Assembly (NCBI GenBank): GCA_013298895.1
Contig: JAAFJM010000002.1
Span: 194,427 to 258,426, forward strand
DNA from: Bacteroidota bacterium
Lineage (GTDB): Bacteria > Bacteroidota > Bacteroidia > UKL13-3
Reading direction: 5' to 3'
DNA: 64,000 nt
Shown: piece after piece, positions 17,553 to 27,051 of the stretch
Numbering within the stretch: the first letter of the stretch is position 1
How the letters are laid out: each line of letters starts with the position of its first letter
The notes under the pieces: model-generated
Told to the model about the DNA's origin: nothing
Database searches by the model: none
Seen by the model: only the letters and a program-made list of their open reading frames with translations
Translations under genes and position numbers: made by a program

Positions 17553-18494
17553 TTATTTACTAATCATCATTTTACCAGTTTGACGGTTGTTATCGCTAGT
17601 TACTGTATAGAAATAAATACCGCTATTTAAATCGGAACCATCAAAGTTAACTGTAAAATCGCCAGCAACTTGTTTGCCTAAATCTTTAGTAAATACTTGT
17701 TTTCCATTGATATCTATAACAGTTAAGTTAGTATTTGATGATGGAATGGCAAGGCTGTAATTAATTGCTGTTACAGAATTAAATGGGTTAGGATAGTTCG
17801 ATAAATCTGACTGATCTACAGCTGTTACAGTAGTTTCCAAACCGGTTCCCCAAGATGTAAATTCAACATCATCTATCATCAATTCTGTTGATGTTGTTGT
17901 TGCTGTAGAACCCGAAGCCATATTTCCAGTTGAGAAGAATTCAACAATACAACTATCTGAAAGAGCACCCAAAAAGTTTTCATCCCAATATGCATAATTT
18001 ATAGGTTTTGATATTTGCAACCAACCAATTTTATTATTAGCTACTGAACCCAATAAAGGACCTCTTTGAGATAAAGCAACTAAATCAGTTAACAAAGTAT
18101 CTCTTTTTCCATCATTGGATTGAAAAAAAGTTATAAAAGCAAAAAAACTTTCCGTTGTTACACTTGTAAGGTAATTCATTTTAAATTTCATCGCTGCTGG
18201 TCTTCTTTTCATAACCATGGTGTTACTAACACGACCAATTTTTATAGCTCCATTAACCGATGGAGAATCATTTAAAACACCTAAAAAATTAGTTCCTGTT
18301 GCTGCACTTAACGAAAATGTTGTTCCATTTGAACTTATATTGAAAGCTGTTCGAACTTTTGTTCTTCCACTTGTACTAACCCAACCATCAGCACTATTAC
18401 CTGTGGCTGTTTCAAAACTTCCATTTGGAACTAATTGTGCAAAAGCCAAAGTACTCATGGCAACTGCTGCTATTGTTGTAATTATTTTTTTCAT
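17553..18494 (-). CDS. secreted protein with type A T9SS C-terminal sorting domain
   Basis: A 313-residue extracellular or surface protein. It has a classic Sec signal peptide (MKKIITTIAAVAMSTLAFAQ), then a carbohydrate-binding-like beta-sandwich starting LVPNGSFETATGNSADGWV. The C-terminal ~80 residues form a type A type IX secretion sorting domain: NYPNPFNSVTAINYSL, TVIDINGKQVFTKDLG, LNSGIYFYTVTSD and the terminal KMMISK. It would pass through the SprA translocon encoded at 41675-48943 and be processed by the PorU sortase (not in window). The N-terminal domain has no catalytic signature that I recognise. Confidence 0.9.
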   Translation of the reverse strand: MKKIITTIAAVAMSTLAFAQLVPNGSFETATGNSADGWVSTSGRTKVRTAFNISSNGTTFSLSAATGTNFLGVLNDSPSVNGAIKIGRVSNTMVMKRRPAAMKFKMNYLTSVTTESFFAFITFFQSNDGKRDTLLTDLVALSQRGPLLGSVANNKIGWLQISKPINYAYWDENFLGALSDSCIVEFFSTGNMASGSTATTTSTELMIDDVEFTSWGTGLETTVTAVDQSDLSNYPNPFNSVTAINYSLAIPSSNTNLTVIDINGKQVFTKDLGKQVAGDFTVNFDGSDLNSGIYFYTVTSDNNRQTGKMMISK

Positions 18495-18595
18495 TTTTGT
18501 TTTATTTGTGTGTGCGATAATAAGGTATTTAGTTTATTTAATAAAAATTAGGTATCAATTTTAAAGTAAAATTTTTGTTATACGGTAAAATACAA

Positions 18596-20716
18596 CTATT
18601 TCTTAACCAATTCATCATTTAACTCATTGGCTTTAGCCACTTTTTGTAACACCCAAAGCACATATCGAATATCAACCGCCACACTTCTACTATAGCTTTC
18701 GTTCCAAGCGTAATCGTTAATAGTGGCGGTATACGCTCTATCAAAATTAATCCCCACTAACTCGCCTTTGGCATTCATTACAGGGCTTCCGCTATTTCCG
18801 CCTGTTGTATCTAAATTATATAAAAAGTTAACTGGTAAATCGCCCAAGCTTGGTTTTAACAAATCGCCATATTCTTTAGCTGCGTACAGTTCTTTAATTA
18901 AAGGTAACAACTCATAATCAACACCATCTTCTTTTTCAACCACACCACGCAAGCTGGTAAATGGACCATGATATTCAGCATCGTTTGGCGAATAACCTTT
19001 TACATATCCATAAGTAAAACGTAAGGTAGCATTGGCATCAGGCACAAAATTTTTATTTTGGAATACCGATTTTGCATCTACATATTTAGCCATTAATAAA
19101 TTCAATTCGGCTTCACGTTTTTTATCTTGCTCATCATAAAAATTAATCTCATTATTTAAACTAGCTGCTAAATCCAACAATGGATCTTGCAAAGCAAAAA
19201 GCTTCTCCAAGTCTTCATTAGCCAATTTTTCAATCATTTTGGTATCTTTAAAAATAGTCTTACTGTACAATTCATCAGCATTGATGCTTTTTTCAAAAGT
19301 TTCAACTTTGTTGTCTTTATTAAATTGTTTGGCATCGGCTTGCATTTTTTTAAAGGCAGCCATTTCAAAAGGCTCATCATATTTGCTAAATGCTACCGAT
19401 AATGCTTGTTTCAATTTTAAACCTTGTTTTAGTTTAAAATCGGTTCTTTCTGCATCATTTTTTAACAACTGGTAAGCATTTTTAAAATTATCAATTGCCG
19501 CAGCCATTGATAACATTGGTGTTACACTGTAAATTTGATCGTACCATAAATTACGAGGTGCGTATTTTAAAATTTCGTCATACAAAACATTGATCCGCGG
19601 AATAACATTGCTATAAGTAGCTTTTAAAACTTCATCTTTAGCTAAGAAATCTTGCAAAGCCGCTTCATCTTTGTATTTTTTAACTGTTAAACCTGTCCTT
19701 CTAAATCCTTGTAATTTGCCTTTAAAATTTTTGGTAGTATTAGCCAATTGTTTTATGCGTGAAGCATATTTTATAGCCAAAGTTTGATTGCCTTTACTCA
19801 ATTTTTCCATTTCCTCAATCTGCCAATCGTATATATTACTGATGTATTGCAACATATATTGTTCGTGGTATTTATAAAATGCAGCTGGTTGATGGCGGTA
19901 AGTACGGCCTGGGTAACCTAATACAAATACAAAATCGTTTTCGTTAACACCTTTAGGATTTATAACCAAATGTTTAGCTGGTTTATAAGGCACATTGTTT
20001 GGCGAATAATCAGCTGCACTTCCGTCAGGTGCAACATAGGCTCTTAAAAAAGCAAAATCACCACTATGGCGAGGCCAAACCCAATTGTCTTTTTCTCCTC
20101 CATACTCGCCTATGCTGCGAGCAGGCACATAAACCAAGCGTACATCTTTCAATAATTTATAGCGGAATAACACATAAGTGCGACCGGTAAACATTTCCGA
20201 AATTTCGCAGCTTAAAGTTGGATTGGCTTTATTCTCCGCATCGGTAATGGTTTTTAAATTATTGGCAATTATTTTCAACCTTTCGGCAGCATCGGCTGTG
20301 CCCTGTGTGCCTTGCAATACTTTGGTTGACACATCTTCGTAACTAGCAGCTATTTTACAAACCAAACCTTTGGCTTGCGCTTCTTGGTTATGAGAACGGG
20401 CCAAATAGCCATTTTTTATATAATCGTTAACGGTATCGCTAATGGCCGCTACAAAACTAAAAGCACAGTGGTGATTGGTAACAATTAAACCATCGTTACT
20501 TACAAAACTCCCTGTACAGCCACCCACTCGTACAATAGCATCAACTATACTAACTCCATTTGGGTTATACAATTCAATAGGTTTAATTTTTAAACCCACC
20601 TTTTTAAAGTTAATATTTTTAAGTTCCGACAAAGGAAACATGCCCTCGTCTGTTTTATGGCTTTGGAACAAGCCAATTGAAATAAAAGTCAAAGTTAGTA
20701 AAACGTATTTTTTCAT
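18596..20716 (-). CDS. S46 family dipeptidyl-peptidase, DPP11-like
   Basis: Periplasmic serine exopeptidase that removes N-terminal dipeptides, feeding amino-acid catabolism; 706 residues with a short N-terminal signal. Chymotrypsin-like motifs are TNHHCAFSF (His82/His83), GGEKDNWVWPRHSGDFAF (acid residue region) and TTGGNSGSPV with the nucleophile Ser642. Eighteen residues after the Ser is Arg660 in GINFDRAYT. In Porphyromonas enzymes the equivalent is Arg673 in DPP11 (Asp/Glu at P1) and Gly666 in DPP7 (hydrophobic P1), so acidic specificity is inferred. It stands alone on the minus strand. Confidence 0.93.
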   Translation of the reverse strand: MKKYVLLTLTFISIGLFQSHKTDEGMFPLSELKNINFKKVGLKIKPIELYNPNGVSIVDAIVRVGGCTGSFVSNDGLIVTNHHCAFSFVAAISDTVNDYIKNGYLARSHNQEAQAKGLVCKIAASYEDVSTKVLQGTQGTADAAERLKIIANNLKTITDAENKANPTLSCEISEMFTGRTYVLFRYKLLKDVRLVYVPARSIGEYGGEKDNWVWPRHSGDFAFLRAYVAPDGSAADYSPNNVPYKPAKHLVINPKGVNENDFVFVLGYPGRTYRHQPAAFYKYHEQYMLQYISNIYDWQIEEMEKLSKGNQTLAIKYASRIKQLANTTKNFKGKLQGFRRTGLTVKKYKDEAALQDFLAKDEVLKATYSNVIPRINVLYDEILKYAPRNLWYDQIYSVTPMLSMAAAIDNFKNAYQLLKNDAERTDFKLKQGLKLKQALSVAFSKYDEPFEMAAFKKMQADAKQFNKDNKVETFEKSINADELYSKTIFKDTKMIEKLANEDLEKLFALQDPLLDLAASLNNEINFYDEQDKKREAELNLLMAKYVDAKSVFQNKNFVPDANATLRFTYGYVKGYSPNDAEYHGPFTSLRGVVEKEDGVDYELLPLIKELYAAKEYGDLLKPSLGDLPVNFLYNLDTTGGNSGSPVMNAKGELVGINFDRAYTATINDYAWNESYSRSVAVDIRYVLWVLQKVAKANELNDELVKK

Positions 20717-21032
20717 ACCTGTTTTTTAAAAGTTGGCAATATAAAATAAATAGTTCTTTTGCCAATTTTAGTAATTAAAGTATTAACTCAAACAAATTTC
20801 TATTTACATCAACTCATTAAGTTCTCGTCAAACTATTTTAAAAAATTGATTTTAAGTAATGCAATAAGGATTTACACATTGAAAATTGTTAAAATAGTAA
20901 TGAGTACTTTTTTGAAAACAACAATTGACCTTACAAAAAACATAAATATATTTTCAATAAAAATGCTTTGATTATTTATGAATCATTTATAAAGTTTTTA
21001 AAAGTTGAAAAAGGAAATTTTAAGTAAATAAA
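20717..21032. other. AT-rich intergenic region upstream of the S46 peptidase
   Basis: Roughly 316 bases with no gene that I can support. A 70-codon plus-strand frame at 20759 has low-complexity Ile/Leu/Lys/Asn composition and no coding character. The region must hold the promoter for the peptidase gene, which reads leftward from 20716. Confidence 0.5.
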
Positions 21033-21064
21033 AAAGGCTTACAAGTTTAAACTTATAAGCCTTT
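21033..21064 (-). terminator. terminator after tRNA-Phe
   Basis: A 32-base near-perfect palindrome: AAAGGCTTACAAGTTT (21033-21048) pairs with AAACTTATAAGCCTTT (21049-21064) at 15 of 16 positions. It is followed on the minus strand by a T-rich run. It lies 11 bases downstream of the tRNA 3' end. Confidence 0.8.
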
Positions 21065-21075
21065 AATTTTTTGTG

Positions 21076-21148
21076 TGGTGTAGGAGGGAATCGAACCCCC
21101 GACACAAAGATTTTCAGTCTTTTGCTCTACCGACTGAGCTACTGCACC
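21076..21148 (-). tRNA. tRNA-Phe (anticodon GAA)
   Basis: A 73-base cloverleaf on the minus strand. Acceptor GGTGCAG/CTACACC, D-arm GCTC-AGTCGGTA-GAGC, anticodon arm AAAGA-CTGAAAA-TCTTT with anticodon GAA, T-arm GGGGG-TTCGATT-CCCTC. The discriminator is A and CCA is not encoded. The fifth acceptor pair (C5 with A68) is mismatched, and the T-stem also has a weak first pair; the rest pairs normally. The hairpin at 21033-21064 follows it. Confidence 0.95.
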
Positions 21149-21349
21149 GTTTTGTGGGAGCGCAAAAGTAATTTATTTTGCCTTTTGTGCAAGTAAATAT
21201 TATTTTATTTTTCATTTTAAATAAAAAAACAATTCAAAACTATTCATTTTCAGGGACAAAACATTTTACCATTTGCTTTATTTTTTTTCAATTTAACCTT
21301 ATATCTTTATCTAAATATTATTATTATTGCCCTAATTCAAATCTTATAT

Positions 21350-22654
21350 ATGATAGCTCAGATACTTTTTATAATAATTGCAGGAATTGCCACGTATTTT
21401 TTTGTAAAGAACTTAGGTAAAATAAGACGTAATATTTTACTAGGTAAAGATATAGATCGTACAGATAATAAACCCGCTCGATTAAAAACAATGCTTCGTG
21501 TTGCTTTTGGTCAAAGTAAAATGGGAACAAAACCTGTGGCAGCTTTTTTTCATTTTATTATTTACGTAGGCTTTGTGCTCATTAATATTGAAGTTTTGGA
21601 AATATTAATTGATGGAGTTTTTGGCACCCACAGAGCTCTTTCGTTTTTTGGACCAATTTACAATATTGCAATTGGTTTCTTCGAAATTTTAGCATTTGGT
21701 GTGCTTATAGCTTGTGTGGTATTTTTAAGCAGACGTTTTATTCTAAAATTACCTCGTTTTCAAAGTCCAGAATTAAAGGGTTTTGCCACCAAAGATGCAG
21801 CTACTATATTATTTGTAGAAATAGTTTTAATGGGAGCATTATTAAAAATGAATGCTGCCGACCAAATTTTACAAATGCGCGGAGCAGCCCATTATATTCA
21901 TGCAGGCTCCTTTCCAATTAGCTCTTGGCTATTGGTTCCAATTTTCGATACTTTTTCAACCGATACCTTAATAGCTTTTGAACGCATAGCTTGGTGGTTT
22001 CATATTATAGGTATTTTTCTTTTTATGAACTATTTGCCATTTAGTAAGCATTTTCATATAATTTTAGCTTTTCCTAATACATACTACTCCAATTTAACCG
22101 CTAAAGGCAATCTAAACAACATGGAATCGGTAACTCAAGAAGTAAAACTTATGCTTGACCCAAGTGCAACGCCCCCTGAAGGTTACGAACCTCCTGTGAG
22201 TTTTGGAGTAAAAGATGTAACCGATTTAACATGGAAAAATTTGATGGATGCCTACAGCTGTACCGAATGTGGAAGATGTACCAGTAGTTGCCCACAGAAC
22301 CAAACAGGTAAACTACTTTCTCCTCGTAAAATTATGATGGATACACGCGATAGACTAGAGGAGGTTGGAAAAAACATTGATGCCAATAAAGGTACTTTTG
22401 TTCCTGATGATAAAAATTTACACAGTTTAATTAGTGAAGAAGAATTATGGGCATGTAATACATGTAATGCTTGCGTAGAGGCTTGTCCTATAAACATCAA
22501 CCCAATGGAAATCATTGTAGAAATGCGCAGGTATAAAGTAATGGAAGAAACCAAAGCACCTAATTCTCTTAATAGCATGTTTAATAACCTAGAGAATAAT
22601 CAAGCACCATGGCAATTTAGCCCAATGGATAGAGCTAATTGGACACAAGAATAA
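21350..22654 (+). CDS. membrane-bound 4Fe-4S oxidoreductase (HdrC/GlpC-like, with DsrM-like helices)
   Basis: A 434-residue electron-transfer protein. The N-terminal ~240 residues hold about five membrane helices, beginning MIAQILFIIIAGIATYFFV, and contain His residues able to hold haem or quinone (FFHFIIYVG, WWFHIIGIFLF). The C-terminal part has two 4Fe-4S motifs, SCTECGRCTSSCPQN and ACNTCNACVEACPININP, spaced as in heterodisulfide-reductase C subunits. In many Bacteroidota a CCG-domain (HdrB-like) gene follows; here the next gene is rarA on the other strand. A quinone-linked dehydrogenase module is likely; donor and acceptor are unknown. Confidence 0.85.
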   Translation: MIAQILFIIIAGIATYFFVKNLGKIRRNILLGKDIDRTDNKPARLKTMLRVAFGQSKMGTKPVAAFFHFIIYVGFVLINIEVLEILIDGVFGTHRALSFFGPIYNIAIGFFEILAFGVLIACVVFLSRRFILKLPRFQSPELKGFATKDAATILFVEIVLMGALLKMNAADQILQMRGAAHYIHAGSFPISSWLLVPIFDTFSTDTLIAFERIAWWFHIIGIFLFMNYLPFSKHFHIILAFPNTYYSNLTAKGNLNNMESVTQEVKLMLDPSATPPEGYEPPVSFGVKDVTDLTWKNLMDAYSCTECGRCTSSCPQNQTGKLLSPRKIMMDTRDRLEEVGKNIDANKGTFVPDDKNLHSLISEEELWACNTCNACVEACPININPMEIIVEMRRYKVMEETKAPNSLNSMFNNLENNQAPWQFSPMDRANWTQE

Positions 22655-22667
22655 AATTGACAAATAA

Positions 22668-23933
22668 TTAATAGCCGTATTTTTCCTTCCACCTCATTTT
22701 TAAAAATTGGCGTTGTTCGTTTTCGCGTGGATTATTTCCTGGTTCATAAAACTTTTGCCCTTTTATGCCATCAGGTAAAAACTCTTGCTCCACAAAATTA
22801 TTTTCAAATACATGTGCATACTGATAATCAGTACCATAATTTAAGTCCTTCATTAGCTTGGTTGGCGCATTGCGCAAATGCAGTGGAACAGGTAAGTTCC
22901 CGGTTTTTCTTACTGTGCTTAATGCTTCATCTATGGCTAAATAACTGGCATTACTCTTAGCCGAAGTTGCTAAGTATACAACTGTTTGCGACAAAATAAT
23001 TCGTGCTTCGGGCATACCAATCATTTGTATAGCTTGAAAACAATTAGTGGCTAAAAGCAAAGCATTTGGGTTAGCATTGCCTATATCTTCACTTGCCAAA
23101 ATTAACATGCGCCTTGCTATAAACTCAATACTTTCGCCCGCATCAAGCATCCGTGCTAGGTAATAAACAGCAGCATTGGGGTCGCTACCGCGCATTGATT
23201 TTATAAATGCCGAAATAATATTGTAATGTTCCTCACCATTTTTATCATAACTCGCTATTTTTTGTTGTAAAATGCGAGTAGTGTTTTCATTATTAATTAC
23301 AATTGGTGTGCTATTGGTTTGATTAATAATTAACTCTAAAATATTGAGTAATTTTCGAGCATCGCCACCACTGTGTAAAAACAACGCTTCGGTTTCTTTA
23401 AATTCAATTTGTTTACTTTTTAACCAATCATCTTTAGCTATAGCATTATCTATTATTAATTGTAAATGCTCGGCTTCTAGTTCTTTTAAAATATAAACTT
23501 GGCAGCGCCAAAGCAATGCGTTGTTTACTTCAAAACTTGGATTTTCTGTAGTGGCGCCAATTAATACAATACTTCCATTTTCAACGGCACCAAGTAAAGC
23601 ATCTTGTTGGCTTTTGTTAAAACGATGTATTTCATCTAAAAACAATAAAACTTTTCCAATTTTTTTAGCCTCATCAATTATGCGTCTTACATCGGCTACT
23701 CCAGCATTAATGGCACTTAAGCCATAAAAAGGTAAGTTTAATTCATAACCAATTATGCGCGCTAAAGTAGTTTTACCAACTCCCGGAGGGCCCCAAAATA
23801 TGATAGATGGAATGCTTTTATTTTGAATAGCTTCGCGTAAAATAGCGCCTTTCCCTATTAAATGCTCTTGGCCAGTATATTCGTCTAAGTTTTGAGGTCT
23901 AACACGTTCAGCTAATGGTTTATTTGGGTTCAT
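22668..23933 (-). CDS. rarA: replication-associated recombination protein A (RarA/MgsA AAA+ ATPase)
   Basis: Clamp-loader-like AAA+ ATPase acting at stalled replication forks, 421 residues (family ~420-450). The start ERVRPQNLDEYTGQEHLIGKG is diagnostic. Walker A is WGPPGVGKTTLAR (about residues 47-59), Walker B is VLLFLDEIHRFNKSQQDALL, sensor 1 is IGATTENPSFEVN and the arginine-finger region is SGGDARKLLN. The C-terminal half contains AVYYLARMLDAGE and the tetramerisation region ending GQKFYEPGNNPRENE. It is convergent with the Fe-S reductase (13 bases apart) and divergent from rpoN. Confidence 0.96.
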   Translation of the reverse strand: MNPNKPLAERVRPQNLDEYTGQEHLIGKGAILREAIQNKSIPSIIFWGPPGVGKTTLARIIGYELNLPFYGLSAINAGVADVRRIIDEAKKIGKVLLFLDEIHRFNKSQQDALLGAVENGSIVLIGATTENPSFEVNNALLWRCQVYILKELEAEHLQLIIDNAIAKDDWLKSKQIEFKETEALFLHSGGDARKLLNILELIINQTNSTPIVINNENTTRILQQKIASYDKNGEEHYNIISAFIKSMRGSDPNAAVYYLARMLDAGESIEFIARRMLILASEDIGNANPNALLLATNCFQAIQMIGMPEARIILSQTVVYLATSAKSNASYLAIDEALSTVRKTGNLPVPLHLRNAPTKLMKDLNYGTDYQYAHVFENNFVEQEFLPDGIKGQKFYEPGNNPRENEQRQFLKMRWKEKYGY

Positions 23934-24123
23934 TTTTACAATAATTGTAGTTACAATAATAAGCTTCCAAAAAGCTAGTTTGGCTAAATTGAATTTTTAT
24001 TTATAAAATTTTTTCCAATTCATTGTCAATTTTATGCAGTCATGTATGTTTTAATTGTTGGTAATATTTAGTTTTTGGCACAATTTTTAACAGGGAATTT
24101 TATATTTTTGAAAATAATATAAC

Positions 24124-25593
24124 ATGTTAAAACAAGGCCTATATCAAAAACAACAGCAAAAGCTATCGCCTTTGCAAATACAGTTCATTAAGTTATTGCA
24201 ACTTAATACTGTAGATTTTTTGCAGCGTATTGATTTAGAAATGATTGAAAATCCTGCCTTGCTTAGCAACAAAGATACCGATGCTGCGCCAAGTGAAGAC
24301 CCCAAAACCGAAACTCAAGATACGGATGATTTTGATAAAGATTCAAGCGTAGAGGATTATTTGGCTAGCGAAAGTTTTGATGTGAAAGAGTATGTTAATG
24401 ATGAATATGAACCTGATGGTTTTCATTTAAGTGATGAAGGTAACGAAGAACGTAAAGATTCGCCATTAGCCGAAACATCTACTTTTCATGATGCTTTATT
24501 AGAACAATTTAGTGCAGTAGTTACTTCAGAAAAAGAAGAAATTATTGGCAATCAAATTATTGGAACTATTGATGATGATGGCTACTTGCGCAGGCCTTTA
24601 GAAGCTATTATTAATGATTTGGCTTTTGCTCAAAATGTAGAAGCTTCAATAGATGAAATGAAGCATGTTTTAGCTAAAATTCAAAAATTAGATCCTCCAG
24701 GAATTGGTGCTACCAGCTTGCAAGAATGTTTAATTATTCAGCTAAAACGTAAAGATTATTATAACCGAGCTATTGAATTAGCTATAGAAGTTTTAGAAAA
24801 TTATTTTGAAGAATTTAGTAAAAAGCATTATGAAAAAATTGCTAAAGAACTTCATTTAGATGATGAAAAAATAAAGTCAATAATTGGTATCATTACTAAG
24901 TTAAATCCTAAACCAGGCGATAGTTACGGTGGGCAAGCTGCGCAATACATTATGCCTGATTTTACTTTAAACGATGATGGAGGCATGTTAAGTGTAAGTT
25001 TAAATGGCCGTAATACGCCAGACTTGCGCATAAGCCGAACTTATATGGAAGCCATGCAGGCTTACGAAAAAAGTGCTGCGCCTACCAAAGACCAAAAGGA
25101 TACCGTGATGTTTATTAAGCAAAAGTTAGATGGAGCAAAATGGTTTATTGATAGCATTAAGCAACGTCAAAATACTCTGCTAACTACCATGAATGCCATT
25201 TTACAATACCAACACAAGTATTTTGAAGATGGTGATGATAGTAAACTAAGACCTATGATTTTGAAAAACATAGCCGACATGACAGGTTATGATATTTCAA
25301 CCATAAGCCGTGTGGCTAATAGTAAATATATCCAAACAGGTTGGGGAATTATTCCATTAAAATACTTTTTTAGCGAAGGTATTACCAACGATGATGGCGA
25401 GGAAGTAAGCAGCCATGAAGTAAAAAATATTTTAAAAGAAGCCATTGATTCGGAAGATAAACACAAACCTTTACCTGACGAAAAATTAATGGAAATTCTA
25501 AAAGACAAAGGTTACAACATAGCACGCAGAACTGTGGCCAAATACCGCGAACAGCTTAATTTACCTGTAGCAAGGCTTAGAAAAGAACTTTAA
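24124..25593 (+). CDS. rpoN: RNA polymerase sigma-54 factor
   Basis: Alternative sigma factor that needs AAA+ enhancer-binding proteins; 489 residues, standard length. Region I is the Gln/Leu-rich start (LSPLQIQFIKLLQLNT) and region II is acidic (about 50-120). The core-binding domain contains LDPPGIGATSLQECLIIQL, and the C-terminal part ends with the RpoN box ARRTVAKYREQLNLP, which contacts the -24 element. The HTH includes ADMTGYDISTISRVANSKYIQT. The gene is monocistronic or co-transcribed with aat, 6 bases downstream. The leader has TATTTTTG (24103-24110), which could be a -7 element. Confidence 0.97.
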   Translation: MLKQGLYQKQQQKLSPLQIQFIKLLQLNTVDFLQRIDLEMIENPALLSNKDTDAAPSEDPKTETQDTDDFDKDSSVEDYLASESFDVKEYVNDEYEPDGFHLSDEGNEERKDSPLAETSTFHDALLEQFSAVVTSEKEEIIGNQIIGTIDDDGYLRRPLEAIINDLAFAQNVEASIDEMKHVLAKIQKLDPPGIGATSLQECLIIQLKRKDYYNRAIELAIEVLENYFEEFSKKHYEKIAKELHLDDEKIKSIIGIITKLNPKPGDSYGGQAAQYIMPDFTLNDDGGMLSVSLNGRNTPDLRISRTYMEAMQAYEKSAAPTKDQKDTVMFIKQKLDGAKWFIDSIKQRQNTLLTTMNAILQYQHKYFEDGDDSKLRPMILKNIADMTGYDISTISRVANSKYIQTGWGIIPLKYFFSEGITNDDGEEVSSHEVKNILKEAIDSEDKHKPLPDEKLMEILKDKGYNIARRTVAKYREQLNLPVARLRKEL

Positions 25594-25599
25594 AAATAC

Positions 25600-26265
25600 A
25601 TGTTGTATTATGTTGTAAACGATATTTTTCCTGAATCGGTTTATACTAGAAGGAAAGATGGATTATTGGCTGTTGGTGGGCAAATGAGTCCTGATTTAGT
25701 TTTAAAAGCATACCGAAAAGGTATTTTCCATTGGTTTAATGAAGGTGATTTTCCTATGTGGTTTAGCCCAAATCCTAGAACTGTGCTTTATCCTAACCAA
25801 GTTCATATTTCAAAAAGCATGAAACAAGTTATTAAAAGTAACAAGTTTACTTGTACCATTGATAGAGCTTTTCCTGAAATAATAAAACTTTGTAGAACCG
25901 AACGCTTAAAAGCCGAAGGCACTTGGATTAGTGAAGAAATAGAGGACATTTATAATATTTTACACTTAAAAGGATACGCACACAGTGTAGAGGTTTGGTT
26001 CGAAAACCAATTAGTTGGAGGCTTATATGGAGTGGCAATAGGTAAATGTTTTATGGGCGAAAGCATGGTGAGTACCATGAGTAATGCCAGTAAAATGGCT
26101 ATGATACATTTATGCCAATATCTACAATTGTTCAACTTTCACATGATTGATTGCCAAGTAGAAAATCCTCATTTAATGAGCATGGGCGCTACCAATATTC
26201 CAAGACGCCAATTTTTAGCTGAACTAAATAAAAATATTAAAATTGAAACTGAGGCTTTTAAATAA
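25600..26265 (+). CDS. aat: leucyl/phenylalanyl-tRNA--protein transferase
   Basis: Cytoplasmic aminoacyl-transferase of the N-end rule, adding Leu or Phe to proteins with N-terminal Arg or Lys to mark them for ClpS/ClpAP. The 221 residues have the family signatures FPESVYTRRKDGLLAVGG, AYRKGIFHWFNEGDFPMWFSPNPRTVL and GLYGVAIGKCFMGESMVS. The first helps form the active site; the last contains the GESM loop. It starts 6 bases after the rpoN stop, so the two are probably co-transcribed, and it ends directly against the convergent DUF6089 gene (26266). Confidence 0.95.
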   Translation: MLYYVVNDIFPESVYTRRKDGLLAVGGQMSPDLVLKAYRKGIFHWFNEGDFPMWFSPNPRTVLYPNQVHISKSMKQVIKSNKFTCTIDRAFPEIIKLCRTERLKAEGTWISEEIEDIYNILHLKGYAHSVEVWFENQLVGGLYGVAIGKCFMGESMVSTMSNASKMAMIHLCQYLQLFNFHMIDCQVENPHLMSMGATNIPRRQFLAELNKNIKIETEAFK

Positions 26266-27042
26266 TTAAAAGAAAGATGGGCACTTTATTCTTCCTGGTA
26301 TTCTGTAAGCTATGCTAGCAGTGAAAGTCATATACCAATCGTTGTAATTATCGCTTCCTCTTTTTGTTCCCTTTTGGAAAATATTACTTCCATAAATTTC
26401 ATAGCTTCTATCAGCAATTTGCTGTGTTCTTAAACTTCCAGCAGAGTAGTCCAGGTATTGGGCACTCACGTCATCAATGTAATCGGTGTATGTTTTTCTG
26501 ATATTATAATTGGCTTCAAGACTAAAATTTCTCGCAAAAATCCATTTAACACCAACACCAAAAGGTATAGCAAATGAATATTTATTATAACCAACACCCT
26601 CCGTTTTAACATCCCTAAGTGTTACTGTTTCTCCATTATAAGTTGTTTGCGGATTAAACTGAAAATAAGAAAACCCTCCAAAAATATAGCCCGTAACTTT
26701 GTAATCCAATACACCATAACCAAATGGCACAAAATTGTATTCTACTAAACCTGCTAATTCTCTTATATTACTTGTGAAATTTAAATTACGTGATTTATTA
26801 AATTCAAAGTTTTTATCATTTCCACTTACGTTGAATGACGAAAGCTGGCCAACCAATGACCATGTATTGTTAAAATTTAATCTTCCGAATAAAGTTCCGG
26901 CAGCATGTGTTTCATTAAAAGCCACACTTGGAGCCAAATCACCCCAATAGTTTGAAACACCCAAACCAATTCCAACATCAACACTTTGAGCGTTTAACTT
27001 TAAAATATTAACAAGTGCTAAAAATAAAAAAATCTTTTTCAA
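26266..27042 (-). CDS. DUF6089 family outer-membrane beta-barrel protein (second of a tandem pair)
   Basis: A 258-residue exported protein with a signal peptide (MKKIFLFLALVNILKLNAQ) and an 8-strand-like barrel pattern: alternating aromatic/polar strands such as VDVGIGLGVSNYWGDLAP, NFTSNIRELAGLVEYNFVPF and YIFGGFSYFQFNPQT. It ends with a barrel-closing ITASIAYRIPG-like strand and CPSFF. DUF6089 proteins are common in Bacteroidota and related to OmpA-like barrels; function is unknown. It is a clear paralogue of the gene 9 bases upstream (27052-27927). Confidence 0.8.
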   Translation of the reverse strand: MKKIFLFLALVNILKLNAQSVDVGIGLGVSNYWGDLAPSVAFNETHAAGTLFGRLNFNNTWSLVGQLSSFNVSGNDKNFEFNKSRNLNFTSNIRELAGLVEYNFVPFGYGVLDYKVTGYIFGGFSYFQFNPQTTYNGETVTLRDVKTEGVGYNKYSFAIPFGVGVKWIFARNFSLEANYNIRKTYTDYIDDVSAQYLDYSAGSLRTQQIADRSYEIYGSNIFQKGTKRGSDNYNDWYMTFTASIAYRIPGRIKCPSFF

Positions 27043-27051
27043 TGAATTATA

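Noticed and set aside
20759..20971. 70-codon plus-strand ORF upstream of the S46 peptidase
   Set aside because: Ile/Lys/Asn-rich sequence in AT-rich spacer, no family resemblance and no plausible leader.
24075..24091. TTGGCAC upstream of rpoN, resembling a sigma-54 -24 box
   Set aside because: The -12 position reads TTAA rather than TTGC at the right spacing, so it does not form a sigma-54 promoter.
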